DNA of 64,000 bases from Bradyrhizobium sp. CER78. GTDB taxonomy: Bacteria > Pseudomonadota > Alphaproteobacteria > Rhizobiales > Xanthobacteraceae. Below the pieces are notes generated by a model that saw nothing but the letters and a program-made list of their open reading frames with translations, did no database searches and was not told the DNA's origin. Each line of letters opens with the position of its first letter. The stretch's first letter is position 1. The position numbers were made by a program, and so were the translations under genes. Positions 1 through 8,483 of the stretch are shown in pieces. The stretch lies in the NCBI RefSeq assembly GCF_029846235.1, contig NZ_JARVWP010000008.1, positions 186,001 through 250,000 of the forward strand, given 5' to 3'.

Positions 1-2
1 CG

Positions 3-65
3 ACAAGCGAGCGATGGCGGCGGATGATGCAGCGCGCCGAGGCGGCCCTGCGTCCGCAGGATTGA
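3..65 (+). CDS. possible C-terminal end of a gene entering from the left edge
   Basis: One frame is open from the window edge to a TGA at 63-65 and reads as a short Arg/Ala-rich, helix-like tail ending RPQD. Nothing identifies the family. Another frame is also open until 106, so the choice of frame is a guess from residue composition. Treat as a possible partial gene only. Confidence 0.3.
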   Translation, partial: TSERWRRMMQRAEAALRPQD

Positions 66-115
66 ACATTTGTCGCGCGTGCGTGGCCGTCGATGCGGCT
101 GCTTAATGCCCGCCC

Positions 116-745
116 CTATTTGCCCCACTCTCGCGCCATGGTCGCGAGCGCGCAGCCCTCGCAATAGCGGGCGTCCTTGAAGTCGATCCAGTTGTGGGCA
201 TAGACGCGGTCGAGCGGAATGCCGTAGCGCGCGCGCAGCACATTGAGCAGCACCCGCCAGGCCGCGATCTGCGCGTCGGTCGGCCCCTTGGTGACGTCGG
301 GGTAATTGCCGGCGAACTCGACGCCGATCGAGGTGTCCTTGTTGACCTGGTGATAGGTCTTGCCGTTGTCGATGTATTTGCTGTCGTTGCGATCGGCGCC
401 GTCGGTGTGGGTCGGAACGAGGTTGTCGGCGACCGCCCAGTAGACCGTGCCGTCGGTTTCGACCCAGACCATGACGCCGCGCCTTGTCGGGTTCTTGTGC
501 TGAGCCTGCGCGCCGTAGCGTGCAGAGCCCTGCGGCCCCTCGGTCTGGTGCACGATGATGTTGCGCCAGGGGTGCGCCTTGGTGACGTCGCCCCAGGGCG
601 ACAGCCACACCATCTTCAGTCCGGGAATCTCGGGCGTCCCCTGCGCTCGCGCGATTGCCGCGAGATCGGCGGTTTCGGCGAGGGCTGCAGAGGAGATCAC
701 GAGCGCAAGGAGCGCGGTGAGCAGGCGAGGCATGATGACAGACAT
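116..745 (-). CDS. secreted N-acetylmuramoyl-L-alanine amidase (Amidase_2 fold)
   Basis: Predicted to cut the amide bond between N-acetylmuramate and the stem peptide of peptidoglycan, in the periplasm. Residues about 1-24 form a signal peptide with a hydrophobic core and an ALA-E cleavage site. The rest matches the Amidase_2/PGRP fold: IIVHQTEG (candidate zinc ligand His66), IGVEFAGNYPD around residues 140-150 and YAHNWID with His184, followed by a Cys-rich tail (C195, C198). Its 209 residues fit a single-domain amidase. A second in-frame ATG four codons later could be the true start. It points toward the left edge and is separated from the GGDEF gene by a palindromic repeat. Whether it serves recycling or turnover cannot be read from sequence. 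Confidence 0.85.
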   Translation of the reverse strand: MSVIMPRLLTALLALVISSAALAETADLAAIARAQGTPEIPGLKMVWLSPWGDVTKAHPWRNIIVHQTEGPQGSARYGAQAQHKNPTRRGVMVWVETDGTVYWAVADNLVPTHTDGADRNDSKYIDNGKTYHQVNKDTSIGVEFAGNYPDVTKGPTDAQIAAWRVLLNVLRARYGIPLDRVYAHNWIDFKDARYCEGCALATMAREWGK

Positions 746-781
746 TCCGGTGTCGCGCTTCGGTTCTGCAACGGCTTCGTT

Positions 782-906
782 TCACCTCGCCCCAGCGGGG
801 AGAGGTCGATTTGCGGAGCAAATCGGGTGAGGGGCCGCGGCGCTAACGAGAGACCGTAAGCCCTCACCCGGCGCTGCGCGCCGACCTCTCCCAAGGGAGA
901 GGTGAG
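782..906. repeat. intergenic palindromic repeat, family A
   Basis: A composite of two hairpins: CACCTCGCCCC...GAGAGG at one end and the mirror-image CCTCTCCC...GAGAGGTGAG at the other, with GGGTGAGGGG/CCCTCACCC inside. The same architecture recurs at 33485-33629 and 60992-61132. It fills the gap between the amidase and diguanylate cyclase genes. Confidence 0.85.
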
Positions 907-955
907 GTCCCGCCGCCGTTCCAACTCAACTTGATCTCATCATGCTCTAGCACGC

Positions 956-2170
956 TCAGGCGCGCTTGCGCAGGGTCGCCTCCAGCGCATCGACCATCTC
1001 GGGCGGCAGCCTGGGCTCGTAGGTCGCAAAGCCGTTCTTGCCGCCCTTCTTGGCATCGTAGAGCGCGTGGTCGGCGGCGGCGATCAGGCGGTCGGGATGC
1101 ATCCCGATCTCGCGGGTCCATTGCGCAATGCCGATCGAGACCGCGATCGGAATGTCGTTGCCGGTGCACTGCTCGGCATCGGCGCGGCAGACCTCCAGCA
1201 CGCGGCGGGCGATCATCGCGCCCTCGCGCAGCGTCGAGGACGGCAGCACGATGCAGAACTCGTCGCCGCCGGTGCGGGCCAGCATGTCGCCCGGGCGGAG
1301 CCTCGTCTGCGCCATCAGCGTGAAGTGCTGCAGGCAGGCGTCGCCGGCGGCGTGGCCATGGGTGTCGTTGATGCCCTTGAAGCCGTCGAGGTCGATCACC
1401 AGCAGCGCGAACGCCTCGCCGTTGCGGTCGGACCGCGCGCATTCCTCGGTCAGGCGCTGCAGGAGGTGGCGGCGGTTGCCGACGCCGGTGAGATCGTCGA
1501 GCAGCGCGAGGTCGGCGACCTCGTTGCGCAGCCGGTCGATCGCCATCAGCAGGAAGCCGAAATTGAGCGCCATCGACAGGAAGACCATCAGCAGGATCAC
1601 CAGCGACTGACCCGCATTGAAGCGAACGAAGGAGTACTCGCCGGGCTGCAGCAAGGCGCCGACGAGGCGCAGCGCATAGATGCCGATCAGCACGGAGGCG
1701 ACGATGCCGGCGAGCCGCGCGCCGGGGCTGACGCGCCCGTTCTCGGGCGACAGCAACAGCTTCAGCGTCAGCGCGAACGGCATGACCTGGGCGACGGTGT
1801 AGACCAGGATGCGCATCGGCATGCTGTCATAGGCAAAGATGAAGACGCCGAGGCCGACGAACGCGAACGCGGTGAACAGCGCGGTGCTGCGCCAGCCCAC
1901 CGGCTTGCCGTAGAAGCGCTCGATGCCCATCGCGGCAAGGCCGGCGGCGAACACCATCAGCGTCCCCGCCGCCAGCAGCGGCAATAGCGAGTCCGTCATC
2001 ATCACACGGAGCATCGCGCAGGAGGCACCGGCGGCCGCAACGAAGGCGGACGCGGTCCAGAACCGCGCCGCACCGAAAGCTGGATAGCTTTGCGCGACAT
2101 AGGCCCAGATCAGGCCGAGCGCGAGAAAATTGATAACGAATACCGTCCAAAGCGTCGGAACGCTCAACAT
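956..2170 (-). CDS. membrane-anchored diguanylate cyclase (GGDEF)
   Basis: Makes cyclic di-GMP from two GTP, with the catalytic domain in the cytoplasm. Residues 1-215 hold about six or seven hydrophobic segments and no recognisable extracellular sensor domain. The GGDEF domain starts near DDLTGVGNRR at about 225, and the signature is intact at 301-305. An inhibitory RxxD I-site is present at 292-295, exactly five residues before GGDEF, so product feedback inhibition is expected. There is no EAL domain. The gene stands alone between a repeat and a long non-coding stretch. The signal it senses is unknown. Confidence 0.92.
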   Translation of the reverse strand: MLSVPTLWTVFVINFLALGLIWAYVAQSYPAFGAARFWTASAFVAAAGASCAMLRVMMTDSLLPLLAAGTLMVFAAGLAAMGIERFYGKPVGWRSTALFTAFAFVGLGVFIFAYDSMPMRILVYTVAQVMPFALTLKLLLSPENGRVSPGARLAGIVASVLIGIYALRLVGALLQPGEYSFVRFNAGQSLVILLMVFLSMALNFGFLLMAIDRLRNEVADLALLDDLTGVGNRRHLLQRLTEECARSDRNGEAFALLVIDLDGFKGINDTHGHAAGDACLQHFTLMAQTRLRPGDMLARTGGDEFCIVLPSSTLREGAMIARRVLEVCRADAEQCTGNDIPIAVSIGIAQWTREIGMHPDRLIAAADHALYDAKKGGKNGFATYEPRLPPEMVDALEATLRKRA

Positions 2171-2596
2171 CGCCCCTGTTCGAGACCCGTATCGGCCTCG
2201 CCTCCCCTGAAATGACCTTCCGCCCCTAAAGGCGTTTCCTCAATGACAATCCCCGTTGTCTTGGGGGAGAGGATGCGGCCGCGCCGCTTAACGGACTCTC
2301 ACCGCCGCGCGCCAATCCGTGCTGTGGTTTTGAATTGATGAAGATGCGCGCGTCCACCATTTGTGCGTCGTTAAGCATGACCGGTGCGACGGCGCCGCGA
2401 CGCGCGACACGCCGACGCTGGCGAAAAACTGGCAAAAGCACGTAACAGCTGTGGATAACACGATGACGGCGCCGTGACAGCACGCGGCAGCCGCCTCCGA
2501 ATCTGCTGAGTTTGGTACTGAGGATGTTGCGAGGCTGGCCCTCCGCCAAGCATGCCTCGGAGTCGCGTTCAATCCATGAAACCCTGAGAGGATACT
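2171..2596. other. 426-bp region without a convincing ordinary gene
   Basis: This lies between the divergent GGDEF gene and the Lys-rich micropeptide. Open frames here are short, Arg-rich and lack ribosome-binding sites. The region probably carries the promoters of both neighbours, but no canonical -35/-10 pair could be assigned with confidence. Nothing repeat-like was seen. Confidence 0.5.
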
Positions 2597-2671
2597 ATGG
2601 CTAAGAAAGCGAAGAAGGCGAAGAAGGCGAAGGCGAAAAAGGCCACCAAGAAGAAGGCTGCCAAGAAGTAA
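2597..2671 (+). CDS. 24-residue Lys/Ala-rich micropeptide (histone H1 tail-like)
   Basis: ATG-to-TAA frame encoding 24 residues: 14 Lys, 8 Ala, one Thr and the initiator Met, in a repeating KKA pattern. It is preceded by GAGAGG six bases before the ATG, and is followed by a GC-rich inverted repeat and, about 140 bases on, a strong terminator. The composition resembles the C-terminal tails of histone H1-like and HU-like proteins, so nucleic-acid binding is a reasonable inference. No structured domain is possible at this length. The tract is regular enough that chance or a low-complexity artefact must be considered, but the ribosome-binding site and terminator favour a real gene. Confidence 0.6.
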   Translation: MAKKAKKAKKAKAKKATKKKAAKK

Positions 2672-2807
2672 CGAATTCCAGCCCGGGTAGCGGCTCTTGC
2701 CCTGCCCGGGCACTCGGTCCGGGACCGCGGGTCGAAACGACGCCAGCCCCGAACGCATCAACCCCAAATTCACCTAATCGATCGCCCCCAACGGATGGGG
2801 CAAGGCA

Positions 2808-2830
2808 GCAGGCGCAAGGCCTGCTTTTTT
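2808..2830 (+). terminator. intrinsic terminator downstream of the micropeptide
   Basis: Perfect six-bp stem GCAGGC / GCCTGC with a five-base loop, followed directly by TTTTTT on the + strand. The only + strand gene upstream is the Lys-rich micropeptide, which supports that gene being transcribed. Confidence 0.7.
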
Positions 2831-2881
2831 ATTGCCTGCTTCTTTTTTATTGCCGGCCTCGGGCCGCGAGCGAATGCGAGC

Positions 2882-3493
2882 TCAGCGCTCGGCAAAGGCG
2901 AGCTTGGCGCCGAGCGCGGCAAAGCCCGCGGCAAAGCTGCGCCGCAGCCAGGCCATCACCTTCGGCCGGGTGATGACGCGGTCGCGCACCGATGCCGCGA
3001 ACAGCCCGTAGACCGCGAACACCGCAAAGGTCATCGCCATGAAGACACCGCTGAGCTCGACCATCCGCGTCAGCGGATGCGGGTCGTCGACGGCGATGAA
3101 CTGCGGCAGGAAGGCCAGGAAGAAGATCGACAGCTTCGGATTGAGGATGTTGATCAGGATCGCGGTCACGATCACCCGCCCGCTCGAGCGCGGCTTGATC
3201 TCGGCGTCGACGGCGAGCGCGCCGCGCTCGCGCAGCGCCTGCCAGGACATATAGAGCAGATAGAGCACGCCGCCCCATTTCAGCGCCGCGAACGCCATCG
3301 CGCTGGTGTGCAGGATAGCGGCAAGGCCGAGCATCGCCGCGATCATCTGCGGCACGATCCCGAGGGTGCAGCCGAACGCCGCCGCCACGCTCGCCCGCGA
3401 GCCACGGGTCAGCGCCACCGCCAGGGTGTAGAGCACGCCGGTGCCGGGCGAGGCGACCACGATCAGCGTGGTCAGCAGGAAGGACCATGTCAT
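2882..3493 (-). CDS. LysE/RhtB-family amino-acid exporter
   Basis: Inner-membrane exporter of amino acids or derivatives. The 203-residue length and about six transmembrane segments fit the family. The N-terminal SPGTGVLY corresponds to the conserved SPGP motif of LysE/RhtB proteins, with Gly-Thr in place of Gly-Pro. The central NPKLSIFFLAFLPQF segment is the family's other hallmark. The ATG at 3491-3493 begins MTW. It lies 104 bp downstream of the receiver-domain gene on the same strand and may be read with it. A second LysE-family gene sits at 33649-34266. The substrate cannot be predicted. Confidence 0.88.
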   Translation of the reverse strand: MTWSFLLTTLIVVASPGTGVLYTLAVALTRGSRASVAAAFGCTLGIVPQMIAAMLGLAAILHTSAMAFAALKWGGVLYLLYMSWQALRERGALAVDAEIKPRSSGRVIVTAILINILNPKLSIFFLAFLPQFIAVDDPHPLTRMVELSGVFMAMTFAVFAVYGLFAASVRDRVITRPKVMAWLRRSFAAGFAALGAKLAFAER

Positions 3494-3597
3494 TTCAAAT
3501 CCTCAACGGGGAGCGACATGGTCCGGAAATATCACGGCGCCCGGGCAGGCGGAAGCGACCACCGGCCGGCCGCCGTTCGCCCGTGCTGACAACTCCG

Positions 3598-4002
3598 TTA
3601 TACGGTCCTCGCCCGGCGGCCGCCCGACAGCTCCGAGGCCTTCGTCTCGGCGACCCGGATCACGTCCAGAGGCGCCCAGGGCTTGGACCAGAACATGGTG
3701 CCCTCGGGCAGGCGCTGCCGCAGCGGCTTGCCCGAGGTGACGATCACATCGAGATCGGGCTTGTATTTCTTGGCGACATGGGCGAGCTCGACGCCGGTCA
3801 TGTTGCCGGCCAACTCGACATCCGTCAGCATCAGCACGACGTTGTCGCCGCTGCCTTGCAGCACGAGTTCTGCGGCTTCCGCGCTCTCGCAGGCAATGAC
3901 GTCGAACTCACTCTCTTCCAGCAGCAGTTCGATCATCTCGCGCTGCATCGGGTCGTCCTCGACGACCAGGGCCTTCGCACGATAGGGCTTTGACTGTCCC
4001 AT
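3598..4002 (-). CDS. stand-alone response regulator receiver protein
   Basis: A 134-residue protein consisting of a single CheY-like receiver domain. Acidic residues E15, D16 and D17 for Mg binding, phospho-acceptor D61 in LMLTDVEL, S90 and K107 in FWSKPW are all in the expected places. There is no output domain, so it probably acts by protein-protein contact or as a phosphate relay or sink. AAGGAAGG seven bases before the ATG is a good ribosome-binding site. No histidine kinase is adjacent, so its partner lies elsewhere. Confidence 0.9.
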   Translation of the reverse strand: MGQSKPYRAKALVVEDDPMQREMIELLLEESEFDVIACESAEAAELVLQGSGDNVVLMLTDVELAGNMTGVELAHVAKKYKPDLDVIVTSGKPLRQRLPEGTMFWSKPWAPLDVIRVAETKASELSGGRRARTV

Positions 4003-4160
4003 AGGCTGGCCTTCCTTGGTTTCAATGTTTCGGTTGCGCGCTTAACAAATGTTAATGCCTAAAATCACTGGATGGTTCGGTTCCAATTTGAGAAAAGTGA
4101 GGACCCGCCGTGTTCCTGCATGGCAACCGTCGCGCCTCGTTCTGATGGAGCCCACCCGAC

Positions 4161-5045
4161 ATGACCGCGATCTCTGGATCCGCCGCCGCCGTGACCGGAG
4201 CCGCCAGCGGCATCGGCCGCGCGCTCGCGCTTGAACTGGCGTTGCGCGGCTGCGATCTCGCCATCGCCGACCGCGACGAGGGCGGCCTGCAGGCCACCGC
4301 CGCCGAGATCGCCAAGGCGATCGAGACCACCAAGGCGAGCCCGCGCAAGGTCACCGTACACCGTGTCGACGTCAGCGAGCCCGGCCAGATCACCGCGTTC
4401 GCCGACGCGGCCGGCGCCGCGCATCCCGGCCTCAACATCGTCGTCAATAATGCCGGCGTCGCATTGCTCGGCGAGTTCAGCGAAATCGACCAGGCGCAGA
4501 TGGACTGGCTGTTCAACATCAATTTCTGGGGCGTGGTGCACGGCACCCGCGCCTTCCTGCCGCTGCTGTCGCAACGGCGCGAGGCGCATATCGTCAACAT
4601 CTCCTCGATCTTCGGCATCGTCGCCCCGCCCGGCCAGAGCGCCTATTGCGCGGCCAAGTTCGCGGTGCGCGGCTTCTCCGAGAGCCTGCGCCACGAGCTC
4701 GCGGTGGCGAACAGTCCGGTGAAGCTCTCCGTCGTGCATCCCGGCGGCATCGCCACGAACATCGCACGCAACTCGCGCACCGGCAGCGGCGTCACCGACA
4801 ATGCCCGGCGCTCAGAATCGATCGAGCGCTTCGAGACGCTGGCGCGGACCACCCCGGCGGCGGCCGCGCAACGCATCATCACCGGCATCGAGAAAAACCA
4901 GCCGCGCATTTTGATCGGCAAGGACGCCATCTTCATGGACCTGCTGCAACGCTTCCGCCCCGGGACCTACTGGAAGGTGATGCAGCGGCAGATGGAGAAG
5001 ACGGCCGCAAGGCGGATCGCGCGCGATGCGGCGCAGGCGGGTTGA
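4161..5045 (+). CDS. short-chain dehydrogenase/reductase
   Basis: NAD(P)-dependent oxidoreductase of the classical SDR fold. It shows the dinucleotide-binding TGAASGIG at 12-19, NNAG at 96-99, the catalytic Ser in NISS near 148 and YxxxK at Y162/K166. The 294-residue length includes a C-terminal extension of about 40 basic residues beyond the core, seen in SDRs acting on lipid or hydrophobic substrates. The substrate is not predictable. It is transcribed alone and ends at a palindromic repeat. Confidence 0.9.
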   Translation: MTAISGSAAAVTGAASGIGRALALELALRGCDLAIADRDEGGLQATAAEIAKAIETTKASPRKVTVHRVDVSEPGQITAFADAAGAAHPGLNIVVNNAGVALLGEFSEIDQAQMDWLFNINFWGVVHGTRAFLPLLSQRREAHIVNISSIFGIVAPPGQSAYCAAKFAVRGFSESLRHELAVANSPVKLSVVHPGGIATNIARNSRTGSGVTDNARRSESIERFETLARTTPAAAAQRIITGIEKNQPRILIGKDAIFMDLLQRFRPGTYWKVMQRQMEKTAARRIARDAAQAG

Positions 5046-5071
5046 CTGCACGACGGCGCCGGGTCATCCGG

Positions 5072-5151
5072 TGTCATCACCCGCGAAAAGTTGTTGTTGA
5101 ACCGATGGGCCGCGGCGTACTGGATCGCCCGGTCGAGCCGGGCGATGACAG
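5072..5151. repeat. intergenic palindromic repeat, family C
   Basis: Contains GGCGTACTGGATCGCCCGG followed by a short spacer and CCGGGCGATGACA, with TGTCATCACCCGCG at its left end. The same module recurs at 12280-12388 and, diverged, at 34340-34438. It separates the convergent SDR and FRG-domain genes. Confidence 0.85.
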
Positions 5152-5202
5152 GTGTTGTGGGGACACATCCTCGCGACGAGGTCTGCCTGAGCGAAGCGCG
5201 CC

Positions 5203-6051
5203 TCACCCGCCGAGCTGCTTCTTCACCCCGAGCGCCAGCCGAAACAGCGGATCGCTCCGTTCCGACGGATAGAGCGCGCTCCGCGTCACCTGCGGGAAAT
5301 TGTCGTTCTTCCAGAACGAGGACGGCGCGAACGAGAATTTCGCGACCAGCCGGCGGCCGAAATCCATCTCGTAAGGAAAGTAGTTTTCTTTCTGCTCGGT
5401 GCCGGACATCTCGGGATATTCGCCGAGCAGATAGCCCTCCTGGATATGCGGCCGCACCGCCGCCGGCGGGCAGACACTGGACAGCCGCACGATCTGCAGG
5501 CCGGCCTCGGCGCTCGCGGTGATCGCGCCGCTCAAATTCGGCACGCCGAGCACATAGAGGAAGGCGGTGCCGGTCTCCGCCAGCGACGCAAACGAGGCGG
5601 CAATGCGGATCGAATGGGTGACGTCGAGCAGCGGCGTGGTGCAGACCTCGTAATGCTGCAGGATCGACCAGCGCAGGATGCGGTGCCGCTTCAGCCGCTC
5701 CAGTCCGAGCAGCTTGGCCTTGGCATATTCCGCGATCAGGACCTGCTCGGCACGCCGCAAGGCCTCGAACCGCATCGCCAGCGTCGCCTGATCCGGATTG
5801 CTGCGGCCGCCGCGAAACAGCGTCGGCTTCAGCGACGAGTTGCGCTTGATGTTCCTGAAGTCGGCGCCCTGGCCGCGAAACAGCAGCACATGGTTGCGGT
5901 TGAGGAATTGCAGCTCGGCGATCTTGGTCGCAAGCTCGAGATAGGAGCCGACGCGATGCCCCGCCCCCTCCCGCACCGCCGAGTTCTTCGCGACCTGGCA
6001 TCCCCGGCGGTCGAAGAACGACCAGATCTTTTGGCTGCCGATGGTTTCCAT
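5203..6051 (-). CDS. FRG-domain protein
   Basis: The 282-residue protein carries the FRG domain, named for its Phe-Arg-Gly motif. LFRGQG is at about 57-62, and a second conserved block, LQHY...TPLLDVTHSIRIAASFA, lies at 131-155. The biochemical role of FRG domains is not established. They occur in phage-resistance candidates and toxin-like proteins as well as in uncharacterised housekeeping contexts. There is no signal peptide or membrane segment. It is followed by a repeat, and upstream by another repeat and the lytic transglycosylase on the same strand, so it is probably a single-gene unit. No ribosome-binding site supports the first ATG, so the start could be later. Confidence 0.8.
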   Translation of the reverse strand: METIGSQKIWSFFDRRGCQVAKNSAVREGAGHRVGSYLELATKIAELQFLNRNHVLLFRGQGADFRNIKRNSSLKPTLFRGGRSNPDQATLAMRFEALRRAEQVLIAEYAKAKLLGLERLKRHRILRWSILQHYEVCTTPLLDVTHSIRIAASFASLAETGTAFLYVLGVPNLSGAITASAEAGLQIVRLSSVCPPAAVRPHIQEGYLLGEYPEMSGTEQKENYFPYEMDFGRRLVAKFSFAPSSFWKNDNFPQVTRSALYPSERSDPLFRLALGVKKQLGG

Positions 6052-6073
6052 AGGGGTACTTGAAGTCTCAGTT

Positions 6074-6181
6074 CGTCATTCCGGGGCTCGCGAAGCGAGA
6101 GCCCGGAATCCATTTCTCAACACGTGACGCGGTCCGATGGATTCCGGGCTCGCGCCAAGAGGCGCGCCCCGGAATGACGAC
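6074..6181. repeat. intergenic palindromic repeat, family B
   Basis: Outer arms GTCATTCCGGGG and CCCCGGAATGACGA, with inner arms GCCCGGAATCCAT and ATGGATTCCGGGC. It forms a long two-tier palindrome immediately upstream of the FRG gene. Related copies are at 17020-17145 and 18173-18274. Confidence 0.88.
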
Positions 6182-6204
6182 GGTGGATGTGGCGCGCCCC
6201 GCCC

Positions 6205-7011
6205 TCACCGCCCCACGAGCTGGTCGGCAAAATACCCGATGGTCTTGCGATAGATCACCGCCCTGTTCCACTCGCGCATCGCCTCGAAATTGGCGCTGCC
6301 CTCGCCATAGGGCGCGCCCATCTTGAAGCCGTTCGAGTGCAGCAGGTTCGCGGTCGAGGCCAGCACGTCGGGCACCGAGTGGCGCAGATCGACATGGCCG
6401 TCGCCGTCGAAATCGACGCCGTACTTGATGTAGGACGACGGCAGGAATTGGGTCTGGCCGATCTCGCCGGCATAGGCGCCGATCATGTCGTTGAGCCTGA
6501 GGTCGCCGCGCTGCAGGATCTTGAGCGCGGCGAGCAGTTCGCCCTGGAACAGGTCGGTGCGGCGGCAATCATGCGCCAGCGTGGTGAGCACGCGGAACAC
6601 CGGCAGCTTGCCCATGTCGCCCTTGCCGAAATCGGTCTCCAGCCCCCAGATCGCGACCAGGATCTGGCGCGGCACGCCGTATTGCTGCTCGATCTTCGAC
6701 AGCAGCGCAGCGTGCCGCTGCAACATGGCGCGGCCGCCATTGATGCGCCCAGAGCCGACGCGGGTTGCGACATACTGCTCGAACGTCTTGTTGAAGGTGT
6801 AACGCTGCCGCCGGTCGAAGGCGAGCACCCCGCCATCCTGCTGCACCCCGCCGAGCGCCTGCGAGATCACGTCCTGCTGGATGCCGGCCGCGGCCGCCTC
6901 CTGCGAGAACGACTGGACGAAGGCGGGAAAGCTGCCGCCGCAGCGGGCGGCATAGGAGGGGGTGGCAAGTAGCAAGGCGCCGAACACAACCGCCAAACGA
7001 CACCTGAGCAT
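6205..7011 (-). CDS. lytic murein transglycosylase, MltB-like
   Basis: Cleaves the glycan strand of peptidoglycan to 1,6-anhydromuropeptides in the periplasm. A signal peptide covers about residues 1-21, without a lipobox at the usual place, so it is likely soluble. The SLT-B core carries the catalytic Glu125 in IWGLETDFG, and the family block GEIGQTQFLPSSY follows. No C-terminal peptidoglycan-binding domain is present (268 residues), which distinguishes it from longer MltB paralogues. AGGAGGG eight bases before the ATG is a strong ribosome-binding site. Confidence 0.93.
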   Translation of the reverse strand: MLRCRLAVVFGALLLATPSYAARCGGSFPAFVQSFSQEAAAAGIQQDVISQALGGVQQDGGVLAFDRRQRYTFNKTFEQYVATRVGSGRINGGRAMLQRHAALLSKIEQQYGVPRQILVAIWGLETDFGKGDMGKLPVFRVLTTLAHDCRRTDLFQGELLAALKILQRGDLRLNDMIGAYAGEIGQTQFLPSSYIKYGVDFDGDGHVDLRHSVPDVLASTANLLHSNGFKMGAPYGEGSANFEAMREWNRAVIYRKTIGYFADQLVGR

Positions 7012-7066
7012 GCAAACATCCCTCCTGCTTCGAATGGCCGATCATGCCATGGAGCAAACGAGGCAG

Positions 7067-8014
7067 TCAAAGCGTCGGCACCGACATTCTGTCCGCGGTC
7101 GCGTCATCCCGCCGTCGTGTCTCGCCCCTCCACCTCCGTGGCGCATTGACGAGACTCACCAGCGTGTAGCTGATGATCAGGAGCAGGAACCACGACCCAA
7201 GCTTCTCGATTCCGACCATCGACCAGCCGAGCCGTTGCGAGGGATAGAGCCAGGTCTTGGTGAAGGTGCCGATGTTCTCGGTGAACCAGATGAACAGCGA
7301 CACCAGCACGAGGCCGAGCAGCAGCGGCATCGCGCGATAGCGGGTCCAGACCTTGAAATGGATGCTTGTGCGGCCGAACAGCCAGATCGCCCAGGCGAAC
7401 AGCCCCCAGCGCAGGTCGATGACGTAGTGGTGGCTGAAGAAGTTGACATAGATCGCGACGCTAAGGGCGACCAGGCTGAGCCGGCGCGGATGGTGCGTGA
7501 AGCGGAAATCGAACAGCCGCCAGCAGCGGCAGATGTAGCTGCCGATGCAGGAATACATGAAGCCGGAGAACAGCGGCACGCCGCCGATATGGAAGATGCT
7601 GGGCTCGGGATAGATCCAGGAGCCGACCCGTGCCTTGAAGATCTCCATCGCCGTGCCGACGACATGGTAGATCAGGATGACCCTGGCTTCCTCCCAGGTC
7701 TCGAGCTTTCCCGCCAGCAGCGCGACCTGGACGGCGAGCATGCAGAGAAACAGGAAGTCGTAACGCGCAAGCACCGCATCCGGCGGATAGAAGCGCCAGG
7801 TGCCGATCATCAGCGCCACCGCGATGCCGCCGAACAGGCACGCCCAGGCCTGCTTGACGCCGAAGCGGAGGAATTCGTAAAGCGCCGCCGTCCAGCGACG
7901 CTGCGCCATGACCAGGCCGAGGCGATGTTCGCCGGCGATGAAGCGGCGCAGCGGCGGCCAATTGGCCGCGGCGCTTGCGATCGGTCTGGTATGACCTGTC
8001 AGTTTGTGATGCAC
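7067..8014 (-). CDS. DUF817 family integral membrane protein
   Basis: A 315-residue membrane protein with about eight hydrophobic helices. The conserved central block, with HVVGTAMEIFK, GSWIYPEP and HIGGVPLFSGFMY, is the signature of DUF817, whose function is unknown. The His, Trp and Glu residues in membrane-proximal positions suggest an enzyme-like or cofactor-binding core, but this is inference. The longest frame starts with GTG at 8012-8014 without a clear ribosome-binding site. A shorter start at the internal Met before AQRR is possible. It lies 55 bp upstream of the transglycosylase on the same strand and may be co-transcribed with it. Confidence 0.85.
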   Translation of the reverse strand: MHHKLTGHTRPIASAAANWPPLRRFIAGEHRLGLVMAQRRWTAALYEFLRFGVKQAWACLFGGIAVALMIGTWRFYPPDAVLARYDFLFLCMLAVQVALLAGKLETWEEARVILIYHVVGTAMEIFKARVGSWIYPEPSIFHIGGVPLFSGFMYSCIGSYICRCWRLFDFRFTHHPRRLSLVALSVAIYVNFFSHHYVIDLRWGLFAWAIWLFGRTSIHFKVWTRYRAMPLLLGLVLVSLFIWFTENIGTFTKTWLYPSQRLGWSMVGIEKLGSWFLLLIISYTLVSLVNAPRRWRGETRRRDDATADRMSVPTL

Positions 8015-8072
8015 GCCGCTGGTGATGGCGGCAGATCACGGTCGCGGCGCGGCGGAGTTGTGCAGATTTCCC

Positions 8073-8483
8073 TCAATCCTTGAGCTGGCGCTCCAGATCG
8101 ACAAAATCGATCTCGGCCCAGCGCTCGGAAATCTTGCCGTCGTGAATCCGCCAGAACGTCATGCCGCGGAATTCGACATGACGGCCGGTGGGCGCGATAC
8201 CGCGCCACGGGCTGCGGTGCCGGCCGCGCCAGACGAAACGGCCGGCGACGATGTCGCGCTCGGCCACCAGGCATTCGGCGACCGCCGACAGGTCGGCGAA
8301 GGTCTCGTGCATGGCAGACGCATGCGCGATCACCTCCTCGGCGGTCATCCGCTTGCCTGCGGCATGGTCGAAGTAATCGGGTGCCAGCTGGGCGCGGATC
8401 GCATCGGGATCGAGACGATTGGTCACGGCGTCGTAATGCGCGAGCACGAGCGCCTTGTTGGCGTCGCTTGTGGCGTTGGACAT
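8073..8483 (-). CDS. SnoaL-like ester cyclase family protein
   Basis: The 136-residue protein has the NTF2-like alpha+beta barrel pattern of the SnoaL/ester-cyclase group: an N-terminal helix with AHYDAVTNRLD, a middle ADLSAVAECLVAERDIVAGRF strand pair, and a C-terminal GRHVEFRGMTFWRIHDGKISERW block with His and Glu/Asp in pocket positions. The ATG at 8481-8483 (MSNATSD) was chosen because GAGAG lies about 11 bases upstream. The 59-residue upward extension of the frame is basic and unlike family members. Such proteins often bind small aromatic or isoprenoid molecules, and the substrate here is unknown. Confidence 0.82.
   Translation of the reverse strand: MSNATSDANKALVLAHYDAVTNRLDPDAIRAQLAPDYFDHAAGKRMTAEEVIAHASAMHETFADLSAVAECLVAERDIVAGRFVWRGRHRSPWRGIAPTGRHVEFRGMTFWRIHDGKISERWAEIDFVDLERQLKD

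Noticed and set aside
782..906. Palindromes considered as CRISPR or as integron attC sites
   Set aside because: Copies are scattered singly across 60 kb with no regular spacers, no cas genes and no integrase; arms lack attC core sites.
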